Shown one piece after another: positions 20,235-27,676 of a stretch of DNA of 29,134 nt (positions within the stretch are counted from its first letter, which is position 1; the number at the start of each line of letters is the position of its first letter). The DNA comes from a virus. Both the position numbers and the translations under genes were made by a program. The notes under the pieces are model-generated. The model was not told the origin of the DNA and searched no databases. It worked only from the letters and a program-made list of their open reading frames with translations. The DNA lies in the IMG/VR virus record IMGVR_UViG_3300005511_000051, positions 1 to 29,134 of that record, one strand, 5' to 3'.

Positions 20235-21404
20235 CAATCCGGCGCCGCCTGTTGCGTATCCCATCGCTTGGAGAAATGGATTCTGACCCGGCTGCGATTG
20301 CGTCTGCGTTCCGCCCATCTGACCGGCGCCCGACGCAATGGCATTGAGACGGCCGAGCTGATCCCACGGCTTGTTCTGCTTCTCGTTGAAGATGCGCAGC
20401 TTGTCGTTCATCTTGCGGGTTGCCAGATCCTCGTTCATCGAACCGATCTTCATCAAGTCGTTGGCCGGTTGCTGCATGCCGCTGTAGGCCGTGCCGAGAT
20501 TGGCAAGAGCGTTCTGGCCCATGCCGTAAAGGTTTTGCGCCGCGCCCGTCCGGTTGGTAAGACCCGTCTGGCCCATGTTGAACAGGTTGCCTTGCGCGTT
20601 TTGCAAGTTGCCCATGGCCTGCTGACCGATGCCGGCCACACCCTGATTGGCGTTCATCTGCGTGCCAATGCCGGTCTGGCCCATGTTGAACAGGTTGCTG
20701 TTCGCGGCATCCCTGCGGTTCTGCCAGTTCTGGTATTCGCCGCCCACCATGCGCGAAGTCAGGTCGCCCACTTCGCTTGCAAGGTTGCCCTGATGGACGC
20801 CGCCGCCATAACGGCCGGCGCCGCCCGCGCTCATGTTGACGGAATCGCGAGCCGCGCCCTGCGCCTGCCTCAAGACATCCTGAAACGCCGGATTGGCATT
20901 GATATCAAAGCTGGAATTCGCCGTGTTCTGCGTGTTCTGAAGCGCGGACTGCTGGTAGGAGTTGAACGGGTTGGACGCGAGAGCTTGCAAGCCACCCTGC
21001 GCCGATCGCATTGCATCGTTATATCCGCCGTTGGCAAGAATGTTGCCAAGGCCGCTCATAACCCCTTGCTGTCCTTCAGTCAGGCCAGTGCCGTTCATCA
21101 CGCCTTGAAGAACGTCAGCCGACTGGCGCTGATCGTCGGTATAGCCGCCCTGGTTGATGACATCCTGATACTGACCGGAAAGGCCCTTCCCCGCCAGATT
21201 GGCATTTGCGCCGCTCTGGATGAAGTTCATCCCCTTCTGGGTCTGCTGATCCCAAGGCGTGACGGTCGATCCGGTGTAGATGTCACCGCCAACGCCCTTT
21301 TTGTAGAGCTTTTGGGCGTCGGAAAGCGCCAGCTTGAGCGCCGGCTGCGATGCCTTCCACGGCTCAGACGTTGCCTGTGTGGTTTGCTGCTTATCGCCAC
21401 CCAT
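20217..21404 (-). CDS. Asn/Gln/Gly-rich internal virion protein
   Basis: A 395-residue protein from ATG 21404; the longer upstream frame overlaps the GNAT-like gene and is unlikely. It is rich in Asn, Gln, Gly and Ala and contains a repeated motif: NLFNMGQTG at residues 237-245 and 273-281, and NLYGMGQNA at 291-299. A hydrophobic Gly-rich C-terminus (AMGYATGGAGLLGSFL) closes it. By position it matches P22 gp7-like ejection proteins, first of the three internal proteins. No ribosome site is strong. The function is inferred from order and composition. Confidence 0.6.
   Translation of the reverse strand: MGGDKQQTTQATSEPWKASQPALKLALSDAQKLYKKGVGGDIYTGSTVTPWDQQTQKGMNFIQSGANANLAGKGLSGQYQDVINQGGYTDDQRQSADVLQGVMNGTGLTEGQQGVMSGLGNILANGGYNDAMRSAQGGLQALASNPFNSYQQSALQNTQNTANSSFDINANPAFQDVLRQAQGAARDSVNMSAGGAGRYGGGVHQGNLASEVGDLTSRMVGGEYQNWQNRRDAANSNLFNMGQTGIGTQMNANQGVAGIGQQAMGNLQNAQGNLFNMGQTGLTNRTGAAQNLYGMGQNALANLGTAYSGMQQPANDLMKIGSMNEDLATRKMNDKLRIFNEKQNKPWDQLGRLNAIASGAGQMGGTQTQSQPGQNPFLQAMGYATGGAGLLGSFL
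20566..20590 (-). repeat. 25-base direct repeat, copy 1
   Basis: This 25-base segment is identical to 20674-20698, exactly 108 bases (36 codons) away in the same frame. It encodes the repeated NLFNMGQT motif of the internal virion protein. The perfect nucleotide identity suggests a recent duplication or conversion inside the gene. Confidence 0.7.
20674..20698 (-). repeat. 25-base direct repeat, copy 2
   Basis: This is the partner of the repeat at 20566-20590. Both copies begin GTCTGGCC on the + strand and end GGTTGC. Confidence 0.7.
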
Positions 21405-21405
21405 C

Positions 21406-21810
21406 TTAGATTTCCACTTCAAACGTAGTACGGAGTTTCCGTGCCTTCGGGAAAATTCGAGACCAGCCTTCACGGCCTTCTGAAACGAAGCTCTTTGCCC
21501 CGCCGTCTTTCGCCATTTTGGTGATGAATTTCGTTGCCTCTGGGAGCCATTCGGCCATCCGCTCGCCTGCAATACCGAGGCAGCGCATCACTTGCTTTCC
21601 TGACCAGTTCTGAAACTGCATGATGAGCGCCGCGATGACCGCGCCGTTATCTACGACAACCACCAGGAACGCATTCCCAGACCGGCACATCTGCCAAAGG
21701 CTTCCGCTGGACAGATCGCCGCCGTTGCGGTCACATGCCTCTTGCAATCGATCTGCGATCAACGGCCAAATTCCGTCCACCTCTGCCGAGGTCGCAATGC
21801 CGATGTTCAT
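21406..21810 (-). CDS. GNAT-like protein of the tail module
   Basis: A 134-residue protein with a compact alpha/beta layout like small GNAT acyltransferases: IGIATSAEVDGIWPLIADRL at the start, NAFLVVVVDNGAVIAALIMQF in the middle and KFITKMAKDGGAKSFVSEG near the end. The acetyl-CoA loop (R/QxxGxG/A) is not well formed, so catalysis is doubtful. Proteins of this kind recur between the tail hub and ejection genes of P22-like and other podoviruses. It overlaps the upstream gene by four bases (ATGA). Confidence 0.6.
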   Translation of the reverse strand: MNIGIATSAEVDGIWPLIADRLQEACDRNGGDLSSGSLWQMCRSGNAFLVVVVDNGAVIAALIMQFQNWSGKQVMRCLGIAGERMAEWLPEATKFITKMAKDGGAKSFVSEGREGWSRIFPKARKLRTTFEVEI

Positions 21811-22163
21811 TGGCGCGAAGACAGCGCAAAGTTCATGATGTAGATCAGCGTTACATAAACGCTCGAATTGCCGACGACTCGGATTTCGTCACCCGTCCGA
21901 AGCCGCAAGGGTATGTTCTCAACGATCTCGGTCGCGTCGTTAGCAACCGACTTTTGCCAGACGAGGGCTTCCGTTGTCGTAGACGCCCGATACCAGTACA
22001 GTTGACAAACCACAGCGCCGCCGTTGTCATTGCAGAATGCAAAGCTCCCCAGCGTCAGCGTGTCGTCTGCCATCGTGTCGCCAACTTTGATCTTGGTTGT
22101 GTTCGCGAGCGTCTGGCAGACCGGGATTTCTACGTTGCCTGAATAGTTACCTGTCACCGCCAT
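21807..22163 (-). CDS. Small beta-rich virion protein
   Basis: A 118-residue protein made almost wholly of beta strands: NVEIPVCQTLANTTKIKVGD, VVCQLYWYRAST, IPLRLRTGDEIRVVG and VYVTLIYIMNFAL. This looks like a small beta-sandwich decoration or joining protein. It begins one base from the gp10-like gene's stop and overlaps the GNAT-like gene by ATGA. No specific family was recognised. Confidence 0.6.
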   Translation of the reverse strand: MAVTGNYSGNVEIPVCQTLANTTKIKVGDTMADDTLTLGSFAFCNDNGGAVVCQLYWYRASTTTEALVWQKSVANDATEIVENIPLRLRTGDEIRVVGNSSVYVTLIYIMNFALSSRQ

Positions 22164-23614
22164 TATTGTTCACCACTCTGCTGTGCGTTGACATTCACCG
22201 CACTGGCGATGCTCCAAGTGGTTGCCTCCGGGATGATCAGGCGAAACTTGTGCAGCCGGCCATCAGAGCGGAATGGCACGAGGCCGGCGCGGTTGGCTGT
22301 GTTGGCAGTCGAGAATGTCACGGTATCGCCGTGATAAGCCTGCACACCATCAGCGAGAGTGAACGTGGTTGCGTCCGTGATGACGCGGGCGCCGTTGACG
22401 AAGGCTCGCGTCATGCCGTCGATCTCGACTTCTGCGGTGTCGATAGTCGCTTGCAAATTCGGGCCGGTGAAATAGGCCAGCTTGTTGTCGCTTGTGAATG
22501 TAGCAAACGTCGGACGGCCACCGGAAAACAGGCGGCTATCAAAAGGCTCTACGGCGTCGTCAATCGTTGCATAGAGCAGATCGAGGCCATCCCATGTGAT
22601 CGCTGGGGTAGCCAGCGCCACCATTTCCCCAACCTGAATGTCGGTTGTGCACCAGCGGTCCAGCTGCCAGTCATAGCCAAGACGCCGAAACGTGCCGCCC
22701 GCTGTCCGATATTTCCACCAGACGATTTTTTCGAACGGGTCAGCAACGCCCTGCACGTCGGCAAGATAGTTCTGATCGATCTGTTCAAGGAACCAATCGT
22801 CTACCCGCTCTGCGCCGATCGGCTGGCGATTGACGCCACCAAAGAACCCATCTTCAGAGAGATAGAAAAACTGTCCCGGTCCGATCGAAACAATCGACCG
22901 CGGCGCAAGCGTCCCCTGCTTCGGATTGAGCACGGTGCGCGTGAAGGTAAATCCGGACGATGGTGCGAACGGGAAAAACTGCATCCCAGAGCGCTGAATG
23001 ACCGTAAAGCCGCCCTGATCGCCAAAGCCGCCCATCACTTCATCGCCTTCGGGAAGCTCCTGCACGTCTGCGCCGTTCTTGCCGATCGTCCACGCCGTGA
23101 TGTTGTTCAAGGCGCTCCAGCGGATGGTCTTTTCACCGGACGCTCCGGCCAAATACCCAAGCACAAGGAAATCACCTGAAACCCACGAGTATTTTGCGTT
23201 CGGCGGACTGCCAGCGAGCGCGGCAAATGTGCCCCCAGCCTCGATGTCATAGACCTGAATGGGATTGGCTATATTGTGCGCGACAAGCTGGTTTCCAAAG
23301 CGCGTAAATGTCCATGAATCATTCAGAGGAACGGCAAATGGGGCGCCGGCGCCGCTGATGTCTGTCCATGTGTAGTTCGTGGTGTCCAGTTCGTAGAGGC
23401 GCGTTTCCGTCCCGGCGATGACTTTATAAACCCCGGCAGAATTGCGGACATAGACGGCACCACGGCATTCCGATGCGAGCGCTGCGCTGATCTCCGTCAA
23501 ACCTGGCATCGGCCCCCAGCCATTGGCGACCGGGAGAGCGTTGACGACATTGCTGCTTGAGGAGATCTCAAACGGGCTTTTATCCGGCTCGAATGGGGAA
23601 AATGGGATCAGCAT
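22163..23614 (-). CDS. P22 gp10-like tail hub / packaged-DNA stabilisation protein
   Basis: A 483-residue protein from ATG 23614, which shares a base with the adaptor's stop (TGATG). An ATG at 23632 is less likely. It opens LIPFSPFEPDKSPFEIS and then VANGWGPMPGLTEIS, followed by a beta-propeller-like series (YVRNSAGVYKVIAGTETRLYEL, FGNQLVAHN, QVYDIEAGGTF, DFLVLGYLA, TIRWSALNNITAW). The C-terminal half continues as beta structure (FYLSEDGFFGGVNRQPIG, WWKYRTAGGTF). It should sit below the gp4-like adaptor and close the portal channel after DNA packaging. A second copy of its residues about 29-88 lies at 24252-24443. Confidence 0.8.
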   Translation of the reverse strand: MLIPFSPFEPDKSPFEISSSSNVVNALPVANGWGPMPGLTEISAALASECRGAVYVRNSAGVYKVIAGTETRLYELDTTNYTWTDISGAGAPFAVPLNDSWTFTRFGNQLVAHNIANPIQVYDIEAGGTFAALAGSPPNAKYSWVSGDFLVLGYLAGASGEKTIRWSALNNITAWTIGKNGADVQELPEGDEVMGGFGDQGGFTVIQRSGMQFFPFAPSSGFTFTRTVLNPKQGTLAPRSIVSIGPGQFFYLSEDGFFGGVNRQPIGAERVDDWFLEQIDQNYLADVQGVADPFEKIVWWKYRTAGGTFRRLGYDWQLDRWCTTDIQVGEMVALATPAITWDGLDLLYATIDDAVEPFDSRLFSGGRPTFATFTSDNKLAYFTGPNLQATIDTAEVEIDGMTRAFVNGARVITDATTFTLADGVQAYHGDTVTFSTANTANRAGLVPFRSDGRLHKFRLIIPEATTWSIASAVNVNAQQSGEQ

Positions 23615-24255
23615 CAGACCAGATAATCCCATCCCGTGAAGTCACGCCCGATGCCAACCAGGGCCGGGTCAGTCGTCAGCTGGCTGCGCTTCTTCTGCGC
23701 AATGGTGCTGCGAACTTCGGTCGTGAACTCGTCCAGCATCCCCTTCCACATCGCCCCGCCTTGCAGGTCTTTCGTGTATACGGCGCCCCAGACGATCGAA
23801 GCAGCCATGTAGAGGTCTGGATTGTTGGTGAGAAATTCGTTCGTCGGCGCTGCATCGGAGAGCGCAAAGCGGCCCTGATAGACGAAACGGAAGGAATAGG
23901 CCTGATCGCAGGGACGATCGAGCTTGATGTTCGTGCCCTCGATAGCCCAAAGGCCGGGAAGGCCGCTGATGGTCTCCGTCGTGAATGTGCCGAGAGCGCG
24001 AGGAGCAACGAAATATTCGGTATTGCCGTCCGTAACATAGAGGTCTTGCGGCTCGACCATTGACAGCGCCGAAATGCTGATGGAAGCACTATCAACGACG
24101 CCGGTCAGCGTGGTCGTGGTCGCAACCACCTCCAGCAGGCGGTTCAGACGCGCCTCGCCAAGAGTGATGAAGTCGGCAGCACTGCCGGAAACGTCCGATC
24201 GGGCCATCCAGTCGGCAATTGCGGTTTTCAGTTCGCTGTAGGTTGCGATACTCAT
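23614..24255 (-). CDS. P22 gp4-like head-to-tail adaptor
   Basis: A 213-residue protein from ATG 24255 (MSIATYSELKTAIADWMARSDV), an opening typical of phage adaptor proteins annotated near P22-type tail hubs. A helical first third (ADFITLGEARLNRLLEVV) is followed by beta strands (YVTDGNTEYFVAPRALGTF, IKLDRPCDQAYSFRFVYQGRF) and a helical end (MWKGMLDEFTTEVRSTIAQ). It would form the ring between portal and tail hub. The start lies in an ATGA overlap with the short duplicate gene just upstream. Confidence 0.75.
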   Translation of the reverse strand: MSIATYSELKTAIADWMARSDVSGSAADFITLGEARLNRLLEVVATTTTLTGVVDSASISISALSMVEPQDLYVTDGNTEYFVAPRALGTFTTETISGLPGLWAIEGTNIKLDRPCDQAYSFRFVYQGRFALSDAAPTNEFLTNNPDLYMAASIVWGAVYTKDLQGGAMWKGMLDEFTTEVRSTIAQKKRSQLTTDPALVGIGRDFTGWDYLV

Positions 24256-24443
24256 TTCGACATGTCCGTCCATGAATAATCGGTCGTGTCCAGCTCATAG
24301 AGAGCCGTTTCCGTCCCGGCGATAACTCTGTAATTCCCGGCTGCAGCGCGAACGTAGACGACGCCCAAACACTCTGAAGGGAGGGAATTGGAGATTTCCG
24401 TAAGGCCAGGCGTCGGTTCCCAGCCGTCTGCAACAGCGCTCAT
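24252..24443 (-). CDS. Short duplicate of the gp10-like N-terminus
   Basis: A 63-residue frame coupled by ATGA overlaps to the glycosyltransferase before it and the adaptor after it. From VADGWEPTPGLTEIS to YSWTDMS it aligns without gaps to residues 29-88 of the gp10-like protein encoded downstream; I count 43 of 60 positions identical. The first 28 residues and the remaining 395 of gp10 are missing. It is therefore a partial duplication, or a leftover of a second tail hub gene after mosaic exchange. It has intact start and stop, so it may be expressed as a small separate domain. Confidence 0.75.
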   Translation of the reverse strand: MSAVADGWEPTPGLTEISNSLPSECLGVVYVRAAAGNYRVIAGTETALYELDTTDYSWTDMSK

Positions 24444-25123
24444 TTCGCCTCCATGCAGCCGCCTGGCTGCCTCATCATGAAACGATGCAGATTTCCGCGG
24501 TAAGCGGTCGTGCTGGAGTGATGATCAATGTCGAGATCCGGAATCAGCGCGATTTCGCCGCCAGCCTCGCGCCAACGCTTCGAAAACGCGTAGTCCTCGC
24601 CGTACCAGACGCCATCAATGACGCCATGATTGAAGAGATCGACGGTCGGGCTGTATCGGACGCCGAATATCAGCTCCGGATGCGCCTTCATGAAGCGATC
24701 AACCGCCGCCTTGGTGATTTTCAGGAACCCGGCCGGGACGCGATCAGCCAGAAAGCACCCATCAGCCCGAAGGCGAGGGTAGCCATCGGCGTTCGTCTGC
24801 CATGTTCCCATGTATCGTTCGTCATCGGTCTTGAACCGATATGTTCCGGCGACAACATCGCCGTCAGTCTCGATGAGCGTCAGGAGGTCTTGCGGCTTCC
24901 ACGACACGTCGTAATCGATGAAGACAATCACATCCGCATTGGCATCAAGTGCCTTTCGCAGCATGGTTGCCCGTGCATAGCTGATGTACGGGCAACCACG
25001 TTCTTCAACCGCGCCCTCTTCCCATCCTGCCGCTTGGATGAGCGGTAGTGAACCTTCCAGCGCCGCGACAAACGGCGCTGTGGGCCCATTGAGAGACGGG
25101 ACGCAGAAAACGACCTTGCTCAA
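24440..25123 (-). CDS. GT-A family glycosyltransferase
   Basis: A 227-residue GT2-like glycosyltransferase. It opens with a Rossmann-like strand (VVFCVPSLNGP), then YISYARATMLRKAL and the metal/nucleotide-sugar DxD motif FIDYD (D70, D72), then DGDVVAGTYRFK. The acceptor half has VPAGFLKITK, an acidic GEDYAF (E176, D177) and DLDIDHHSS. There is no membrane segment, so it acts in the cytoplasm. It lies inside the head-tail block, so it may glycosylate a virion protein or modify host sugars late in infection. The fold is clear; acceptor and sugar are unknown. Confidence 0.82.
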   Translation of the reverse strand: MSKVVFCVPSLNGPTAPFVAALEGSLPLIQAAGWEEGAVEERGCPYISYARATMLRKALDANADVIVFIDYDVSWKPQDLLTLIETDGDVVAGTYRFKTDDERYMGTWQTNADGYPRLRADGCFLADRVPAGFLKITKAAVDRFMKAHPELIFGVRYSPTVDLFNHGVIDGVWYGEDYAFSKRWREAGGEIALIPDLDIDHHSSTTAYRGNLHRFMMRQPGGCMEAK

Positions 25124-25353
25124 GCGGAGCCTTTCCAGACGCCGATTGCGGTCAAGGTGTTCATGATTTCGATGACTGCGGCCTTCAGAGCGGTATCAAC
25201 CGCCGTCGAGGATGCAGTGCCGACGAGCGACGTTGCCTGCGTTGCGCCGGAGCGCTGCACGATCGGCGTGACGCCGTAGAGGCTGACAAGGTCAGTGGTG
25301 GATTGGCCGACCGATACTCCGGTGCCATTTCCATCCGAAAGCTGCTGTACCAT
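25120..25353 (-). CDS. Small head protein (decoration or head-fibre-like)
   Basis: A 77-residue protein from ATG 25353, chosen because AAGGA lies 9 bases upstream. It has the pattern seen in small phage head proteins placed right after the coat gene: GTGVSVGQSTTDLVSLYGVTP, IVQRSGATQATS, then a helix AVIEIMNTLTAIGVWKG. It probably decorates the capsid. It overlaps the glycosyltransferase start by ATGA. It follows a terminator-like hairpin, so its level may be lower than that of the coat protein. Confidence 0.65.
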   Translation of the reverse strand: MVQQLSDGNGTGVSVGQSTTDLVSLYGVTPIVQRSGATQATSLVGTASSTAVDTALKAAVIEIMNTLTAIGVWKGSA

Positions 25354-25382
25354 GATTAGAATCCTTCTGGATTTGATGGAGG

Positions 25383-25405
25383 AAATAGAAAGGGGCCGAA
25401 GCCCC
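25383..25405 (-). terminator. Rho-independent terminator just after the coat gene
   Basis: On the - strand GGGGC-TTCG-GCCCC (25405 down to 25392) forms a 5-base-pair stem with a stable UUCG loop, followed directly by TTTCTATTT. It lies 6 bases after the coat stop and 38 bases before the next start. This would reduce transcription into the tail genes relative to the coat. Confidence 0.6.
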
Positions 25406-25411
25406 AATCAA

Positions 25412-26665
25412 TCAGGCCGTGCCGGAGAAGCGCGTTGCCAGACGCGGGTCGATCGCGCGGCGTCCATAGAGGACATCGAGACGCCATTTCGACGTATCGT
25501 TGATGCCGTCGTAGACCGGGATCACGCGAATGCTGATGCCCTTGTAGGATTTGCGCGAACCGTTGTAGGCGGCTTGCGGCATTTCCATCGGGACCATCGC
25601 CAGGGCGAAGGCATTCTTGTGGTAGGACACGTTCTGGCGATAGGTCGTTTCCGTGCCGGAGGCGGGGCCGATGATGGTGATAACGGCATCGTTGGCAGGA
25701 ACCGCATTCACAGTCTGGTGAGGACCAGAGGTGATGATCGGCGGGGAAATCGTCAGGTTTGTGTCTGCAGCCGCGCTGGCGTTGGTCGTCACGTCGGAGA
25801 TGACGGTGAACTGCTGCAGGATGGCCGTCGCCCGCTTGGTCTTGGGGTTCACCATGTAAACGTCGGCAATGGTGAAGACCTGGCCCGCCTTGATGGTCTT
25901 GGAAGCATCCCACCCATCGGTGATGAGCGTCTGGGTCCAGGTATCCTTGGCGGTATCGTAGGTGACGTTCTGGCTTGCACCATCCACCAGCGGCGTGGTG
26001 TTGTCCACCGTGCCGTAGGTCTGACCCGGCATGACCTGCGTCATCATGACATCAGCGCCGCCGATGTTGCCGAGATTGCCCTGACGATAGGCGCCGCGAG
26101 CGTCGTTGGCGATGTAGAGGCCGGTCAGGTTGCCGAGCATGCGGGCATGGTCGGTCGGGTTCAGGACGGCGTATCGGCTATCCACCGGCACGGCCATTTC
26201 GTTCAGGCGCTCCTGCGAGCGGTAGAAGTCATCGAACGAATTCACGTCCGTATTCGGCGTGCCGACGTAGTTGTATACGGCCGGGAGGAAGGTGTTCATG
26301 CAGTCGTAGGTGATTTCGTTCACCAGGCTGGACATTGCCGGCTTGATGACTCGCTCGGAAAGGTCAGAGATCTTCAGCGTCAGGTCCGTGGACGAGAACG
26401 AGAAGTCGATACCCTTCTGCTGGTCAACGGTGAGCGTCACCTTGCCTTCGATGACATCCTGCAGGTCCATCGTCGCGCCGGAGCGGACGGTGAAGTCAGC
26501 AGGGCGACGGATCGAGATGGTCGCGCCCTTCTTGTAGCCGTTGACGGTGGAATCGTATTCGTCTTCAAACGCGCGGTGGAAGGTGTTGAGTACCCCAAGC
26601 TCGTTTTCGAGGATGACAAGCGCCTCTTTGGCGATGATGTCCGCAGTCAAAGTCGTGTTAGACAT
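25412..26665 (-). CDS. Major capsid protein, P22 coat-like
   Basis: A 417-residue coat protein, close to the 430 residues of P22 gp5. The opening TTLTADIIAKEALVILENEL and the segment RRPADFTVRSGATMDLQDV, then EGKVTLTVDQQKGIDFSFSS, are typical of this family. The SERVIKPAMSSLVNEI helix and NPTDHARMLGNL follow. The C-terminal half carries an inserted domain and ends RLDVLYGRRAIDPRLATRFSGTA. It builds the icosahedral shell with the scaffold upstream. AAGGA lies about 10 bases before the ATG; a terminator hairpin follows the gene. Confidence 0.9.
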   Translation of the reverse strand: MSNTTLTADIIAKEALVILENELGVLNTFHRAFEDEYDSTVNGYKKGATISIRRPADFTVRSGATMDLQDVIEGKVTLTVDQQKGIDFSFSSTDLTLKISDLSERVIKPAMSSLVNEITYDCMNTFLPAVYNYVGTPNTDVNSFDDFYRSQERLNEMAVPVDSRYAVLNPTDHARMLGNLTGLYIANDARGAYRQGNLGNIGGADVMMTQVMPGQTYGTVDNTTPLVDGASQNVTYDTAKDTWTQTLITDGWDASKTIKAGQVFTIADVYMVNPKTKRATAILQQFTVISDVTTNASAAADTNLTISPPIITSGPHQTVNAVPANDAVITIIGPASGTETTYRQNVSYHKNAFALAMVPMEMPQAAYNGSRKSYKGISIRVIPVYDGINDTSKWRLDVLYGRRAIDPRLATRFSGTA

Positions 26666-26706
26666 GATAATGGTCCTTGAAGCGGCCTAAGCCGAATGTG
26701 GGAGGA

Positions 26707-27627
26707 TCAGCGCTTCGCCTTGGCGAGTTGCTGATGACGGTGGGCGGCATATTCCTCCATCGACATGCTCTCGATGCTCTTCCTTGCTGACGGGTTGGCC
26801 TTGGAATCGACCTTCGCCAGTGGCTTCACGCTCGATGGTGCTGTCTTTGGGGGAGCGGCCTGTTTTGCCAGGGTCTGTTGGCCGAGATAGGCAAGATAGA
26901 GGGTCTTGTAGATCGTCGGGTTGTAGGCGCTTTTCAGCTCCTCAATTCCGAGACCGAGACCGCTCACGGCAAACTCCGTAATCTTGTTGTCCAACTCAGG
27001 CGTCCAGCCCTTGATTTCCTTTTCGGCAAACGCCCGCGTTTCCCGCAGTCGGTTGGCAGTTTCCTGCTCCGCTTGTGCGCTCCGCTGTGCTTGCTGTTCG
27101 TTGAGGTAGCTGGCGATCTTTTCGCGCGTTGCCGACAGTTGCTGAAACTGCCGCCAAGCCGACTGAGCGCCGATGAAGTCTCTTTCCTCGTATTCGTCCC
27201 AGTTGATATTCTGGAACTGCTCAAGCTGGTTATCGTGGAGCATAAGAGCCGCACGCGCCTGAAGCACTTCCTGGGAGACGTTGAACTGCGCTTCCGCTTC
27301 AGCCTGTCGGGCCTCGACGGACTTGCGCATTTCCGCGACTTCCTGGGTCTTGCGGGTGTAGTCCGACTGCATAAGGAAGCCGTCTTTGAGATCAGCCGGG
27401 ATTTTGTGCTTCTTCCCGTTGAACTCGACTTCGACAAGTTCGGGCTCCGGTTCGGTGCCTTCCTCGCCTTCGGCTTCATCTCCTTCTGTTTCGGTCCCGT
27501 CGCCTTCGTCGTCGCCCTCATTTTCGAGGGTGTTCAACTCCGGTTCGTCGGTCTCAATTTCGGGCTGCTGCGTCTCGATTGCAGGCTTGGCCTGTTCTTC
27601 GGCAATAGCCGTCATGCCCTCGTCCAT
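26707..27627 (-). CDS. Scaffolding protein, P22 gp8-like
   Basis: A 306-residue scaffold with CAGGAG 6 bases before its ATG. The first 65 residues are extremely acidic (TLENEGDDEGDGTETEGDEA). A short strand segment VEVEFNGKKHKIPADLKDG follows, then a long helical and coiled-coil body rich in Gln, Glu and Arg (QEVAEMRKSVEARQAEAEAQ). The end is a small basic helix-turn-helix (SMEEYAAHRHQQLAKAKR), like the coat-binding end of P22 gp8. It directs coat assembly and leaves before DNA packaging. Length matches P22 gp8 (303 residues). Confidence 0.85.
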   Translation of the reverse strand: MDEGMTAIAEEQAKPAIETQQPEIETDEPELNTLENEGDDEGDGTETEGDEAEGEEGTEPEPELVEVEFNGKKHKIPADLKDGFLMQSDYTRKTQEVAEMRKSVEARQAEAEAQFNVSQEVLQARAALMLHDNQLEQFQNINWDEYEERDFIGAQSAWRQFQQLSATREKIASYLNEQQAQRSAQAEQETANRLRETRAFAEKEIKGWTPELDNKITEFAVSGLGLGIEELKSAYNPTIYKTLYLAYLGQQTLAKQAAPPKTAPSSVKPLAKVDSKANPSARKSIESMSMEEYAAHRHQQLAKAKR

Positions 27628-27676
27628 GAAGGTTCACTCCTGTTTCAGGTTGGTGAGGTTGCAGTGGGTGCGCCGC

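Noticed and set aside
20268-21428. A 386-codon open frame on the + strand opposite the Asn/Gln-rich virion protein
   Set aside because: The opposite frame explains the sequence with real repeat structure. This one is His/Leu/Arg/Ala-rich antisense translation with no domain.
22097-23179. A 360-codon open frame on the + strand opposite the gp10-like gene
   Set aside because: It is a shadow of a well-supported gene; no start signal or recognisable motif.
25295-26680. A 461-codon open frame on the + strand opposite the coat gene
   Set aside because: It mirrors the coat gene codon by codon, has Arg/Gly/Val/His-rich composition typical of antisense frames in GC-rich DNA, and lacks a ribosome site or motif.
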